Shown piece after piece: positions 52,228 to 64,000 of a DNA stretch of 64,000 bases. Both the position numbers and the translations under genes were made by a program. This DNA is from Gonatopus flavifemur (taxonomy: Eukaryota > Arthropoda > Insecta > Hymenoptera > Dryinidae). The number at the start of each line of letters is the position of its first letter. The stretch's first letter is position 1. The notes below the pieces were generated by a model. It saw only the letters and a list, made by a program, of their open reading frames with translations. It was not told where the DNA came from and searched no databases. The stretch covers positions 16,554,001 to 16,618,000 of the forward strand of contig JAFFJZ010000003.1 of the NCBI GenBank assembly GCA_018340375.1, in the 5' to 3' direction.

Positions 52228-52275
52228 CAGCAGCAGTAGCAGTGGTAGTAGCAGCAGCAGCAGCAGCAGCGGCAG
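52228..52275. repeat. (CAG)n microsatellite, interrupted
   Basis: About sixteen CAG/GTAG-type triplets: an interrupted first half (CAGCAGCAGTAGCAGTGG) and a purer (AGC)7-8 second half. Triplets of this kind can be coding, but both reading directions give only alanine/valine-rich or cysteine/tyrosine-rich low complexity, and no splice signals frame it. Confidence 0.9.
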
Positions 52276-52533
52276 GACGGGGAGCGATGATCACTTTGTT
52301 CGAAATCGTTCCGACGCCCTCTTCTCTTTTCATCTACGAACAAACAAACTCACAGTCTCCTCTAAATTATTCATATCTTTGCATACGGTTCTCTCTTGCA
52401 TGCGTACGTGTCCCCAAGTCTAGGCTTGAATAATTCAACGCCGTTCGATCGTTTCTTCAAATGTCGATCGAGGACGATAAGAATCCTTTTTTTCTCTCCT
52501 TCTAATCTCTCTTTTTTGCCATTGTTCCATTTC

Positions 52534-52580
52534 TCCCCCCCCTCTCTCTCTCTCTCTCTCTCCCTCTTTCTCTCTCTTCT
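52534..52580. repeat. C-run plus (CT)n pyrimidine tract
   Basis: A run of eight C followed by about ten CT units and then looser pyrimidine repeats. It is a strong polypyrimidine tract but lacks an AG acceptor close downstream. Confidence 0.9.
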
Positions 52581-52689
52581 GTCGGAATATTTGGATTGAA
52601 TGTTTTTCTTTCTGGGATCATCAACGATTCGCGTGAAACTCAATAATCTTTTCGTGTCCTTCCTCGGGGAAAAAGACGACGTCTTCGAC

Positions 52690-52704
52690 ATATATATATA
52701 TATA
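52690..52704. repeat. (AT)n microsatellite
   Basis: Uninterrupted AT run of 15 bases. Confidence 0.85.
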
Positions 52705-52800
52705 AATTTGGTCACAAGAAGCAAAAAAAAAGATATTCACTGAGTCGAAAATACCCCGCGGAAATTTAATATTCCAAAAAAGTCTTTCCCTTGTTATATT

Positions 52801-52817
52801 ATATATATATATATATA
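52801..52817. repeat. (AT)n microsatellite
   Basis: Uninterrupted AT run, extended on its left by TTATATT. Confidence 0.9.
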
Positions 52818-55543
52818 ATATTTGAGCACCCATGAGGAAAAGATACAACCTCTGATTGGCTGACATTGAAGGAGGAAAAGATCCATGGAAGCGGAAAACA
52901 CTATCACCACGAGGTATTGAGAATATGAGGTGGAGAAGACAGGGAATAGAAAAATCCGGCATCTCTATTCGTTTGTCTTAATTTTCCAGCCGAAAGCCTC
53001 GTCGAGGCTGCTCCTTCTTGCCCCTTCATTTCTCTTCTACGTTATACTTTCTTTTTTCTTTTCTCCTCTTCCCTTGGTGGTGCCTACAGTCTAATTCGTG
53101 CGAAAGGAAAAACAGGGGTCGCGGTAAACGAGCCGCGTGAAACAAAAAAAGCGAATTATATAGAATTATGTTCACGGTGGAGGAAAGGAAGATGTATCGT
53201 ACATAACAAACCAGAATTGCATATCTTTCTCATTTTTCAAGAACAAACCATTTATATTTCGAGATATAACTCGAGGTTTTTATTCACACAAAAAACAGGT
53301 TGGAATGAGATTCTTTGATAACTCAATCGTATGTCTAGTTTATGAAATCACTTCATTCGTGGGGTTGGAGCAGAGAATTATTTTTCATAAATTTCATACG
53401 CTGTTACTTTCGTCACTTCGATGATGGATTCCATCCCCGGAACGTGGGGGGAAGTATTTTCATCAGGAATAAGGGATTTTTCTCTCATTTCGAGGAAATA
53501 TTCTGCATTTTGAAGCTCAAATCTTCCAAAAAGTGATTAAAAACTCTACTAAATCATGGAAGAATTTTGTTGCCATCACTTTATTTTTAGAGTGTAGAAT
53601 ATCTGATGTTGCTACCACCCACAGTCCTCAGTTTCAGACCTAATCGAGCAACTGTTACTATCACCAAATACCAAGGACTATGAAAAACAATTGTGGAATT
53701 CGTCCAAAAGAAATTTCTCAACGATGTAGGAACGGAATTTACCAATAAAATGAGGAAAAATTTTCCATAATTTTCAGAGTATCACTGAGAACTCATTTGA
53801 CTCTGGGGAACGATTCGAAACCAAATCTCTTGCCAATCTCACGTTGACTCGAGCTACCGCCGTGGGTTGAAACTATTTCAGAGAGAAAATGACACGTTTT
53901 ATTTGTCGAAATAGAAAAGTCAAGGAAAGTTATTGCGTTGCCCCGGAGGCCGCAAAGTTTCCAAAAGCCTGTCTTTTTCCACTCATGGGTGACCCAAGGA
54001 ATGTAAATAGAATTTATCCTTTATTATACTGAATATTCATAACCACATTCCGGGGTACGGAAGTTTCCGACCATGTGCAAAATTCTTTCCAAATGTGAGT
54101 ACATAAGAAATGACGTAGAAAATAAACGGAGTAAAGTTTGCGTCGATCTCAGATTCGTATTTAATGACTTCGAAAACTTTATGCAACGAAATCATATCAG
54201 CGGATTTGAATTTTACAATTCAAACTTGAAATTTTCATTCAGCAGCTCCCAAAAACGTTGAAATATACATTTTTCTTGGAATAGAATTCACTAGCTTCCG
54301 TGTTCCATGAAGAATGATTTTCTTTATTTATCTGAGAATTTCAAGGAGAATATCACGAAGAACCCAAGCGGAATTTTTTATATCGCGACAAGAATTAGTT
54401 TGGAATGAATGGATCAATTGGAAGAATCAACAGAACGATGCTCGTAAATAGAGTTCGAGAATAATTTCTACAGTTGAATTGGATGTAACAGACGGTTTTA
54501 AATATGACGTTGAAAATCCATTCAACACACATTAACCGTCTTAGTTTACCTCTGAATTCCTTTATACGGCTCTTTCATTTCCTTCTCACTGTGGTTAACT
54601 CATCCAAGCCTCTTGCTCTTCCTCGTTTAAGCGAGTACCTTACCCTCGTTTCCTAGGAATTAATGCCACTTCTAACTCCGTAGACGCAGCGGCGTCGACG
54701 TCGGCTACTTCAGAACTCAACCCGCGTTCCTGAAGGCTGAACTTGATACCGCATCATCCATTCTAGCTCGACGTACTTGGTAGGGTTGAGATAGAGTTAG
54801 AGGGTGGTTTTCTCAAGGGAAAAGCTGCGCTATGACGATGTAGAGGGTGAACAAGATAGGCGACAGGGACTGTACGATTAGTCGAATGACGATGATTATT
54901 CGTACTCCCTCTACGACCCTGCCAATTCTCCATGTTCGATAACAAGCCCTCATGCGTTCAGCCGTGATTCAAAATTGTCTACTCGTTCGAATGGATCTAT
55001 TTTGTTTTCAATAACAATCTACCGTGAAGAGCAACATATCTCAATTTCATATCTTTTGATACTGGTATTGTCATTTCAAGTATGAAAGTATTCTTTCATG
55101 GAATCGTGTTGTCATTATTCGTACCCTGACAAAAAAAGGAGAAGAGAAAAAACACATGAAAAGTAATGAAAAACAAAGATGTGGTCTGTAGTACGCGGAG
55201 GGTGGTTTTTTTTTTGTTCTGTTGGTTCTTTTTAAAACACGAAGTTTGAACCCTTTTCTCTGTATAGCCATGCACAGATATTTAAAGTGTAGATTAAAGG
55301 AAAAATTTATGTATGTATCAGAAAAGAAACGCGTTCCTTTTTATCACTAATGACCCCTTTGGCGGCCGTTCTCGAATATGACACGATGGGGGAAAAAATC
55401 GTGCGAAAAGGAAGACGATGAATCCCAATGCGCGCCTGGTGCATCAAGATCGATCCATCATCACCTTCAAAAAAAAAAAAATGAGTAATGTAAATTCCGA
55501 TCCTTTTCAGGTAATACATTCTTTCATGTTATTTAACTTGCAG

Positions 55544-55580
55544 CATCGATCGGGACACCGCAAGGCTTTGATCAAGACGA
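55544..55580 (+). other. Possible 37-nt microexon
   Basis: The acceptor TTAACTTGCAG is followed by 37 bases and a donor-like GTAATT at 55,581. In the phase-0 frame inherited from the 42.4-kb exon it reads HRSGHRKALIKT plus one base. A second acceptor/donor juxtaposition (CCTTTTCAG|GTAATA) lies 33 bases upstream. Donor strength is modest and 37-nt exons are rare, so this is speculative. Confidence 0.15.
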
Positions 55581-58463
55581 GTAATTATACTTTTCACGAC
55601 AAAAAGCATTGAATTTCTCATTCGTCTCAATTATACGTAATGGTACGAGTGATGAAACTTCACTTCAAGGCCAAGTTTTCTTTGATATCGGTGCATGTTA
55701 TATCAATCTCTTCCCATGTATTTTTCCTCTTTTTGTTTGAAATGATTTCCACAGGCTCCATTTTTTTCATCTATATTTTTTCCACTCGATTCATCGGATT
55801 AAAAGTAGAGAAGGATATCAATAATGTAGCAATTCTTTTTTCCTTCCTTTACGAGCGACCTCTTTAGCGATTCTTCGAGTATCAAGAATCGAAGCAGCCA
55901 CTCCCATTCTTTTCTGATTTTCCCCCTCGATGGGAAGTGCTTCTCCCGCGATGTACAATGAATTGTTGCCAATTCGATTCAAATCCAAACCAATCTGTAT
56001 AAATTCATGAACACAACATTTGGAAAACTTTGGGGAAATTTCTATCGTTTATCCGAGCGAATGAATTTGGATTTTATAAAACCAAATTGAAAATTCACCG
56101 TTCCGGGTTAATGAAAATCATTGACGCCCGAAAATAGCAAAGATTAATATTGGGTGTACCATCGTTGAAAGAGAAAGGGAGAGAAAAAGAAAAAATTACA
56201 ATAAAAATTGTGATCGGGGATGTGGAAATGAAATACACTCCTGTTCATTTTATCGGGTACATGAAATGCTCTCTGAAGTGAAAAGAGATTCGTTCCGTTT
56301 CGAATATCAAAAACAATTCACCCCTCCGAGCGGCATGGTCACGTGACTGGGAAAGGGTTGACGAGTTTTACGAACTTCCAAACACCATACAACCACCAAC
56401 ATTACAACCACCAGTATTACGATTTATATACTTGTATCGTAAACGTGGAGAGATCATTTCAAGGTTTCAAATCATCCCCCTACGCGTACGCATGGTGAAA
56501 GAAGAAGCATATTCGATATTAAAAATCTCCCACCACTGTGCGTAGTATAGGTATTAATGCTTACATAAAAATATACTCAATTTTTGAACAAAATTATATT
56601 GTTATTGATCGATCATAAGATGAAGAATAATAATCTGAAATGCGTTTTTGTGGATGATATTTCGCTGGACTTCGCAGGTGAAGTTCAGTACAAATGTAAT
56701 TTAATCGCGTCATTGTTACATATGCGATGTAAAAAAAAATCACATCACACGGGGGATTGTAAAATCTTGATATTAATTCTATTGTTGACCTTTGTGATTG
56801 CGTCGATAACTTGTACGCGGTTTTATATTTTGCACGAGTTGACATTTTATTCATAATATCGAAACACAAAATGAGAGTGTGGGATTTAATTTGAAATTTT
56901 TGTCAGTTATATTGAATGAATTAAGAAACTCGTATATTATACGTAAATGTGAGAAAATTGAATTAAACTGAGAATTCAATTGCGGAATCGTACTTCCTCT
57001 GCTATCCCACCTTTGCTGCGTCGATCGAATTAACGTAGTTGGGGAACAGTTCCCGCAGTCCATTAGCTTTTCAATAATAAAATGATCGGATTGATAGATC
57101 GAAGAAGAACAATTCATCCCTGCAAGATGTAATATTGACATTTATTTTCCTCTCATTCGTGATCGAAGCTGGGGAATGATTTAAATTCAACAGATGATAT
57201 TGCGATAATCTTTCTTAGCTTACAAATGAAATTCAATTTCACCATACATTTATTATTCTCTTAACATCGTCATGGTATTATTGTTCTTCTAAATTGACCT
57301 TCTTATTTTCGATTGAACAAATATTTTACGTTATTTGTGTTTTTTTCTCGTCGTCCAGAATTTCAATAATGAGATCACGTTGCGAGCGATTCATCGAAGG
57401 ACGAATCAAACACATATTCCATCCCGCGCAAATATTTTCTGAAAATAACCAATCGATTCTGGTCTTTTTTGTTTTGCTTTCTGAATTTAATCCCCGTTCA
57501 GTTTCATTTGAAACACACCCTTGGTCGTTATTGTGAGTCCTTCTCAAATTGCGAGGAGCAAAAAATGGATCGCTTTCTCTATTCCGTGAGAATATCAAAT
57601 AAACGAAGGAAAAGGTGTAGGGAGGGAATACATATTGGGTAATATGACTCAAGTTACCGTTTCTTTTTCGAACTCTATGATGAAAAACAATGTAACAAGT
57701 ACGATATTTATGCGAAGGTTCGCAAAAACTATCGTAATTCTCGTTAGGTTTTGTTTCATAGATCGTGGGGGGTGAGTTTCTTTTGTCTCGCTCCGTAATA
57801 TGAATCATAAAAATACAAATCTGTAGTTGAAATTATCAATAGTTTGTATATTATTATTCAAGGAAAAGATCTTATTCTCGTGGATTCATATATAGTAATT
57901 CCATTTCTCCTGGGTAGACAATTTTTTTGATTTCTCCATCGAAATTGAAGTGTTGTGTCGTATCAACTTCAATCCACGTCTGTATCTCTTCTTTCGATGT
58001 TTCATACCGAACCTGACGTTTTCACGGAAATTTATTAGTGAAGAACATTCATGAAATATTGTATAGATTTCTAAAATAATGTATCGTATCCACTTTCATT
58101 CAAAGTTTTGTCCATCAAACATGTTGTGTGTCGAGAGAAGGAAAAAGCGAAGCAGACAGAAATATAACACAACGTGGAATGACGTAGAGAAGAATATCTG
58201 TTTGAATGACATGTATGTATCTTGGAATATTGAAAAAATATTTGATTTCATGGAGTTGAATACGAAATGCATTGAAATGGAATCACACTATTACCATATG
58301 TGACTCAAAAACGAACTCTATACCAACAACTGCAAATGAGAAACGAATGAATAGAAGTTTAAAAATCATTCATCTACATTCGATACAAGCGGAAGTATTT
58401 CTTTTCCACTGCAGCAATTAATAATTCCCCCACGAATCCAGGTTCATCTGTTCAGTAGGATCA

Positions 58464-58979
58464 TTAATCAATAATAATTGAACACAGGAAGCAGATGATC
58501 CCATAACACGAACCGATGGAACGTTGCCCAATCGTTAATGAAATGCAAGACCGAAACACGTTTGAGAACGGCCATATCAATTTAACTGCACGCATTCGTT
58601 CAAAGAGACTGATCCCACGAAAATTCAACATCAAACTATTCTTAAGAAGATCTAAATTTACCCATAAGCCTGACCGTTCGAACCCGCCACTGGTTGAATT
58701 ATGCACGTTCCTCGACATCGCGAGGAATTTCATTTGCAAAAATTCTTCCACTCGGTTGGTGCTTTTCCATCTTACAACAGCCCCTCCGGAAATTGTGGGA
58801 GGATAGGTATTTGCGTTGAGAAGCAGAACAATTGCGCAGTATCGGAATTCTTTAGATGAATAATTCAATGTTCGATACATATTAATTGTTAACCTGCATC
58901 TAAACGGACGATGGAATGTCGAAATAAAGGGAATAAAAGATCTGGATGGCGATGGTTGCAGCTTTTGTTGACTCGTCAA
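58464..58979 (-). other. Longest open stretch in the window (171 codons), unidentified
   Basis: The minus strand is open for 171 codons, ending at the stop at 58,464. The plus strand is also open for 96 codons within it (58,516-58,806). The segment is somewhat richer in G and C than its flanks, which lowers stop frequency on both strands. The minus-strand translation has scattered tryptophans and a short hydrophobic C-terminus (CYGIICFLCSIIID). I see no recognised domain, signal peptide or splice signals. It could be a retained fragment of a mobile element or gene, a structured or conserved non-coding segment, or chance. Confidence 0.18.
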
Positions 58980-59781
58980 CTTTACTCACGATTTACTTGG
59001 TTCTCATGTTACGTTGATTCTCTCTCCTTGATTCGCATCCCCAAAGCTATGGAAAAGAAGAAAAAAAAAGAATCGACCAAAGTCGGCAGATGCGCATAAA
59101 CCGCCATTTCAACCCCTCGCGCTTCTTCTTTCTTTCCCCGTCTCTGTGTGTTGTTTTCTTCCTCTTTCTTTCTCTGCTTTGTACTTGACAGACGGGCATG
59201 TACGTGTATCTACCTCTCGGTAGTTTTTCCTTGCCCACCCTGACAGCTTGCCAGAAAAGATTCGCAAACTGCGAGTGATATCGCTGATATTGTGTGCCAG
59301 AATGTATCGCGCGCACGATGAGCCTCCGCATTCATTCACTCTCGCATTCAATCTGACAAAACAACGAAATGTAATAAAGTTTGTAGAGAATTTCCCGTAT
59401 ACGTGCGGAACGTATTACGATTGCTCAGTGTTTTTATATTATAAACACGTTGATCGTGTAATCGATTTCGCAAAGTCATTAAGGGAAGGGGAGTGATTTT
59501 TTAAATTTTATCAATGTTACGCGTTACCGTTATGCGATGTATTGTCAAATTATTCATATATACTTCGATAGATTGTAAGAATGGTATCGGCATATGTGTT
59601 GTAGGTACACCAATCAAATTATGGGAATAAATGGCTGAGCCTGAATGCCATCAAACCGTTGGAGAGGGCACGTACAATTATTGATGCTGCTACACCAGCA
59701 GTGCTTGTGTTCAACACAGTATATACACCGAAACAAACGAAAATACAACCAACAAACTAAAAGCGCAATGTGAGCGAAAAT

Positions 59782-59799
59782 CGTGTGGTTATCCACACG
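59782..59799. repeat. Hairpin, 7-bp GC-rich stem
   Basis: CGTGTGG and CCACACG flank a TTAT loop. It is compact and stable but isolated, with no T-run after it and no associated gene. Confidence 0.45.
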
Positions 59800-61493
59800 C
59801 AACACTATTGCCGAAACAACACACGCTTGGACACGTTCAAACAACACCCAATGTTACAAATACATTTGAAAAGTTACCCTAACTGATTGCTCGTTGTACA
59901 CTATAGATTGCTCTCTGTATATAGTGGTATACTTTTGTCAAGAGAGTTGCTGAATCGCTGATTCACAAACCCTTGCGAACCTTTTGTGCATACATATACC
60001 ACATAAGGGGGTGGATTTTGAAATAAAGGGGACATTGCATTTTGGAAGTTGTTGAAAAAAATCGGAACGACGGATTCCAATTGACAATAACCGATCAGAA
60101 TGTTTCAATTTACCATGGCGAATGCAATCGGATGAGATTAGGAGTATACGTGATGAGTAAAAACAGGAGCCGTCTGATATTTTCCACGCTTGGCTGTGCG
60201 GGGCTTGCACGTGGTGGATACCTAATAGTATAGGGATCTTTCAAGTGCAAAACATCAACGATAGGAGATGCAGAGTATATCGAGAGCCAAGAGGTAGAAG
60301 GACAAGAGAAAGAGAGGAGGAGTGTAGTCGCGGTAACCCGAAGCCAGATCCAATTAATGGATTTCTCGGGAGAGGCAGCCGCACGCGTCTCCCCCTCACT
60401 CTCTTCTCTTTACTCATCAACTATCCCTTTTCAACCCTGTTCGTTTGCCATCCGTAATAACGACCGTAACCGAACGCAGTGCATCGAAAACAGGGGAGCG
60501 TGATGGTGATGTTGATGGTGGTTCCTTTGATTGCAAAACCTCGAACAAGGGAGCCAAGAGATCGGATAAATTTGATCTGATTCTTTTATTTTGAGGAGAA
60601 ATATAAATGATCGATATCATCATCTCTTCGAAGACCTACGAAGAACGAAAATACGATCCGACGTGACGAGCTTCCTGTGAAATTTGCGTGAACGTGAATT
60701 TATGAAATCATATTCGATCGTCGTGGGCGTTGGCATAATACGACACGGGTACGTCCAAACTAATCATTTTCCATCACATTTGTTGTTGGGGGGGACTAAG
60801 AATTTTAGCTCAGGAATAATTTACGGTTAATCTTCTGTGACTTGCAATGAGATGGTAAGGAAGAGATATCTTGGTATCGTATGGCTCACGGGGGTTATCG
60901 TTCTCTCGTACTTTTATATACCAACGTCGTTGTACCAAGAGCGACAGTATCGAAAGGACCGATCACGGTACACGGTGATCGAAGAGGCCACACTCTACCT
61001 CATACTTTTCTCCATCCGATTCTCTTTTTTCGAACGGTCCGTGTAGAGAAAGGAGTACAAGAATCTTGATTCCAAGACGTTTCGATTAATTAGCGTCGCA
61101 TCGTTAATGAAGCTCGAACAAGACGCAACCCACGAACATTGTGACGCAAAAGGAATGTGTTTGAGTTTTATAAATGTTCTTTGTGAATCAGTTCTGCAAA
61201 TTTGTCAATGATTCCATGGTATCATTTGTCAAACAATCAGCGATTTGAATTCTGAGATAAAGATGCTTTTTGTTCTAAAAAAGGTACTAAAAATTTCTTA
61301 TCTTGTAATGCATACATGAGAAAATGTATCCAGAGTGTTCTTCAGTTTTCCTTCCCTCGATTAAGACCATCTCTAATAACGCCCATCGAATGCTATCGAA
61401 ACTATGATCTTCCGCAGACTGTCCAGACAACTTCATCGGAGAAAAGGAGAGAGAAAAGCCGCCGGCAGTGGTTCGAGAACAGTGGGTGTGTCA

Positions 61494-61542
61494 GGTTAGG
61501 TTTGGCTAGACGTGGAAGGGTGGTTAGGTTAGTCTAGACGTG
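61494..61542 (+). repeat. Two 21-bp direct repeats containing GGTTAGGTT
   Basis: Units at 61,494-61,514 and 61,522-61,542 match 19 of 21 bases (GGTTAGGTT ... CTAGACGTG), with a 28-base period. They include the arthropod telomere word TTAGG only once or twice, so they are not a telomeric array. A small tandem duplication is the simplest reading. Confidence 0.6.
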
Positions 61543-63115
61543 AACATGGAATAAACTGAAGTGATGCTGAGATAGGGAAGGAAAGATGACACACGTTATA
61601 GCTCGTGCTACTGTTACTGCTTCTGGTATCATTCAGCTGTAACACGCCTTCCGAAGCCTTGCGCTACTGTTCGTATTCTTGCTTACCTATACGCAGCTTT
61701 ACCGACTCCTTTGGATGTGGTTATTCACGTGCAGAATGATGCTGCATCGTATCTCAAAACTGATAATGCTACGTTCGAACCGACCGTCTGTTCAACGTAA
61801 CGCTGATCCTGAACTTCCCCTATTACTTTAACCAAAGCTTTTCAGTACTTTGAATACTTATATTTTTCTCGAAATCTTCCAATTCTTTCATCTTATATGT
61901 TATATAAAACAGTTTGCTCAATTCAGGTTGAATCAATGGGATGAAATTATTCATAACTGAATCTTCAACAATTCCAATATCCGGATTTTGCGTACTGATT
62001 TCATGAATTCCGCGTTCTCCCATAGAGAAAACTGAAATATTCAGGACACAGACGATTATTACATAAAGGAAGGTTGACACGTTCAATACGCGGTGCATAA
62101 ACTACCCAGACGCGACGTTGCTTTACAAATTGTCGACAAAGGAGCACAGTTTCTCCACAACGACAATCGTATTTTTCACCAGCAAATAATGCACTCGACG
62201 TATACTCGACAAAAGTTGTACACACTCGCTCGTTCGGAGTTTTCATTTCCCTCTTGTGTTCCATTTCATAATTTATGCGAATGACAAAGTAAGAATCTCC
62301 TCGATTTCAATGTTCCGTTACAAAGGGAAAAAATACAGCCCAATGGAGAATTAATTAAAATCCATTAAAATATGATTGAGAGAATGAACGGTGATGATCG
62401 CGTACCCCCTCGCCGCGCGTAGCTTTACACCAAGTTTTTTGAAAAAAAAAGTGATCCATCATAGGGGCGCTCGTTGATTTATTTTCTAAATTCACTAGTG
62501 AATTGAAAGACGACGACGCGGTGGGGGAGAAGGAGGAGAATGAAAAATAAAAAGAGGGAAAAAGAAAAGAGGGAAAGATTCTGTTACACAAACGTAGCAG
62601 CCCGTACCGAGGCTATACGGTGAGTAAGAGAATCCATTAGTCGACGCCATTAATATCCTGGTAATGATGAGCGATGAGCGTCCATGTGGTGGAAAAAAAA
62701 AAGAATAAACTCACACCTTTTTTTCCTCTATCTATTCCACTATCTACCTATTCCTCTTCGATTCCCTTACATCGCATCTCTCCGCATCAAAACTTCTGAT
62801 AAATGCTGTTTTCCTTGGCAGCGCGCCCGACACCTTGTGTGTACGTTCATCTCTACGGAATATATTTATTATTCTATCCTTCCTTTCATGAAGATAATAA
62901 TCAATCCGATTATCGTTTAGTATCCGATTAGTTTTGCAATTTTATGAAATAATCCGGAGTCTCGTTATTTCGCAACAATGTTATAGATTCGTAATGAATA
63001 TTCTCTCGAAAAGTAACGAAAGGAAGGATAAAAATCGATCGATACGTGTCGAAAACGTTGACAATAGGTGCCGTACGTTCCGAGACCAAACGTTTCGAAA
63101 GAGAAATGGAACGGA

Positions 63116-63142
63116 GGAAGGAAGGAAGGAAGGAAGGAAGGA
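63116..63142. repeat. (GGAA)n microsatellite
   Basis: About seven GGAA units, uninterrupted. GGAA arrays can bind ETS-family proteins, but slippage alone explains the tract. Confidence 0.95.
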
Positions 63143-63399
63143 CGCTTTTTATGTACCTCAGAAAAAAGACTTTTTGCTGGATAAAAATCACTAACCCTCT
63201 TCTACCGCGTTCCTATTATGTTCGAGGCATAAAAAGAACCTTATTAAGAGCAACGTCGGCTTACGGATAACGCGCGCACGTCGCTGAATTTTCAATTTGA
63301 AAAATATTTTCGCAAGAGGGAGAGAGGAGAAATTGATAGGAATACCGAGAGTAATTGAATTTTCTATGATTATTCAGAGCAGAATGTATAGGACTTTGC

Positions 63400-63424
63400 A
63401 TATATATATATATATATGTGTGTG
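63400..63424. repeat. (AT)n(GT)n compound microsatellite
   Basis: About nine AT units followed by about three GT units. Confidence 0.9.
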
Positions 63425-64000
63425 CATGTTGAAATAATTGTGAAAAAAAACTACATTCCATATTGTTTCATAATCTGTATATAATTTATGTATCATAACG
63501 AATACGGTTTCGTTGAATCATTAGTAAGATTTTTAGCATCGATGCGATGATTTATATAGCTTCTGGCAATTAGCGTATCCTGAGCTGAATTCGAGCATAT
63601 CGATCAAAGTCGGGACGCATCGTTCTTCGGTTTCTTCGGGGAAAAGTAATTAGAAAGAGGGAGGAAAATTGGGACACGGCAAGTAAAGCTCGAGCGTTAC
63701 TGTAAAATGAAGGTGTAAAGATAGAAGAAGAATGGAAAACGAAGCAACGCGAATGGAGAGAGAAAAGCGAATGTATATGTACATATGCCGCTCGTAAATA
63801 ACGTTCCCGAGCACGGTGGTGACTCACATCCAAAGCATATATTGTACAAAAACAAACAAACTGATGTCAAGCTGACGATCTTTTCCCCCCGTTATTTTTT
63901 TTTATGCGTCAAAAACTTTTCTCGTCGCTTTCGATTCAAATGATTGAAATGATTTGTTTTTGTATTTCTCGTTTTATCAATTCGCTTTGCAAAAATTATG

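Larger units (their letters stand above)
42571..64000 (+). other. Proposed second intron or flank, >21 kb, no firm exon
   Basis: Downstream of the GTAAGC donor no exon of comparable quality appears. The block holds AT-rich DNA, many microsatellites, hairpins, long but domain-less open stretches (47,757-48,266 plus; 57,326-57,808 minus; 58,464-58,979 minus), an unexplained protein-like fragment (47,056-47,343 minus) and a weak 37-nt microexon candidate (55,544-55,580). CpG-richer patches occur near 49.3-50.6, 51.0-51.4, 54.6-54.9, 60.2-60.5 and 61.4-61.5 kb and might be regulatory. Where the gene resumes cannot be told from this window. Confidence 0.4.

Noticed and set aside
52228..52433. Alanine/valine-rich ORF over the CAG repeat
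   Set aside because: The open frame is a consequence of the triplet repeat. No coding support outside it.
57326..57808. 160-codon minus-strand open stretch
   Set aside because: Polar, low-information translation (N, R, S, T, K), no domain, no splice signals. Treated as chance.
61490..61545. Telomeric TTAGG array
   Set aside because: Only isolated TTAGG words are present, within a two-unit direct repeat.
62600..62630. Good donor-like GTGAGTAAG at 62,620
   Set aside because: No exon-like upstream sequence or acceptor was found. An isolated donor match is expected by chance.
1..64000. CRISPR arrays, rRNA operons, bacterial operons or phage genes
   Set aside because: No regularly spaced direct repeats, rRNA-like conserved blocks, or dense prokaryote-type coding were seen.

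Overview
The window reads as nuclear DNA from a multicellular eukaryote, most probably an insect. The sequence is AT-rich by eye, full of microsatellites and poly-A/T runs, almost free of long open frames, and carries short terminal-inverted-repeat elements and at least one exon with canonical splice sites. The CpG-containing islands in an AT-rich background fit a hymenopteran, but the order is a guess. There are no operons, ribosome-binding sites, rRNA genes, tRNA genes or CRISPR arrays that I can support.

Layout. (1) Positions 1-18,400 hold no recognisable gene, only AT-rich DNA with a few CpG- or pyrimidine-rich patches (about 1.9-2.5 kb and 7.4-7.8 kb). (2) Positions 18,400-22,300 are a mobile-element neighbourhood. 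It contains a small CACTG-ended candidate MITE (18,416-18,637), a clear 0.9-kb fold-back element with about 140-bp inverted termini built of sub-palindromes (19,975-20,865), dispersed AT-rich repeats, and three protein-like minus-strand open stretches that may be decayed coding sequence. (3) Positions 22,480-23,696 look like a promoter plus a non-coding first exon, with a (GTA)n tract, several upstream ORFs and a donor at 23,696/23,697. (4) Positions 23,697-42,392 would be a long first intron containing a candidate recursive splice site (30,286/30,287) and a GGCCCA-rich inverted-repeat element (38,549-39,047). (5) Positions 42,393-42,570 are the one exon I trust. It has a polypyrimidine-AG acceptor, an ATG in strong Kozak context, a 54-codon acidic/proline-rich open frame and a GTAAGC donor. 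(6) Positions 42,571-64,000 would be a second long intron or further flanking DNA, with microsatellites, hairpins, an unexplained protein-like fragment on the minus strand (47,056-47,343) and a possible 37-nt microexon (55,544-55,580).

How it fits together. The simplest model is one plus-strand gene with a non-coding first exon near 23 kb, a start-codon exon at 42.4 kb and the remaining exons mostly beyond the window. Under that splice the start frame has an in-frame stop 30 codons upstream and no earlier in-frame ATG, which supports ATG 42,409 as the initiator. This layout (long early introns, candidate recursive splicing, upstream ORFs) is common in insect developmental and neuronal genes, but I do not recognise the protein. 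I found nothing that I can defend as a new molecular system. The most useful leads are the fold-back element, the GGCCCA element, the candidate recursive splice site and the 47.1-47.3 kb coding-like fragment.
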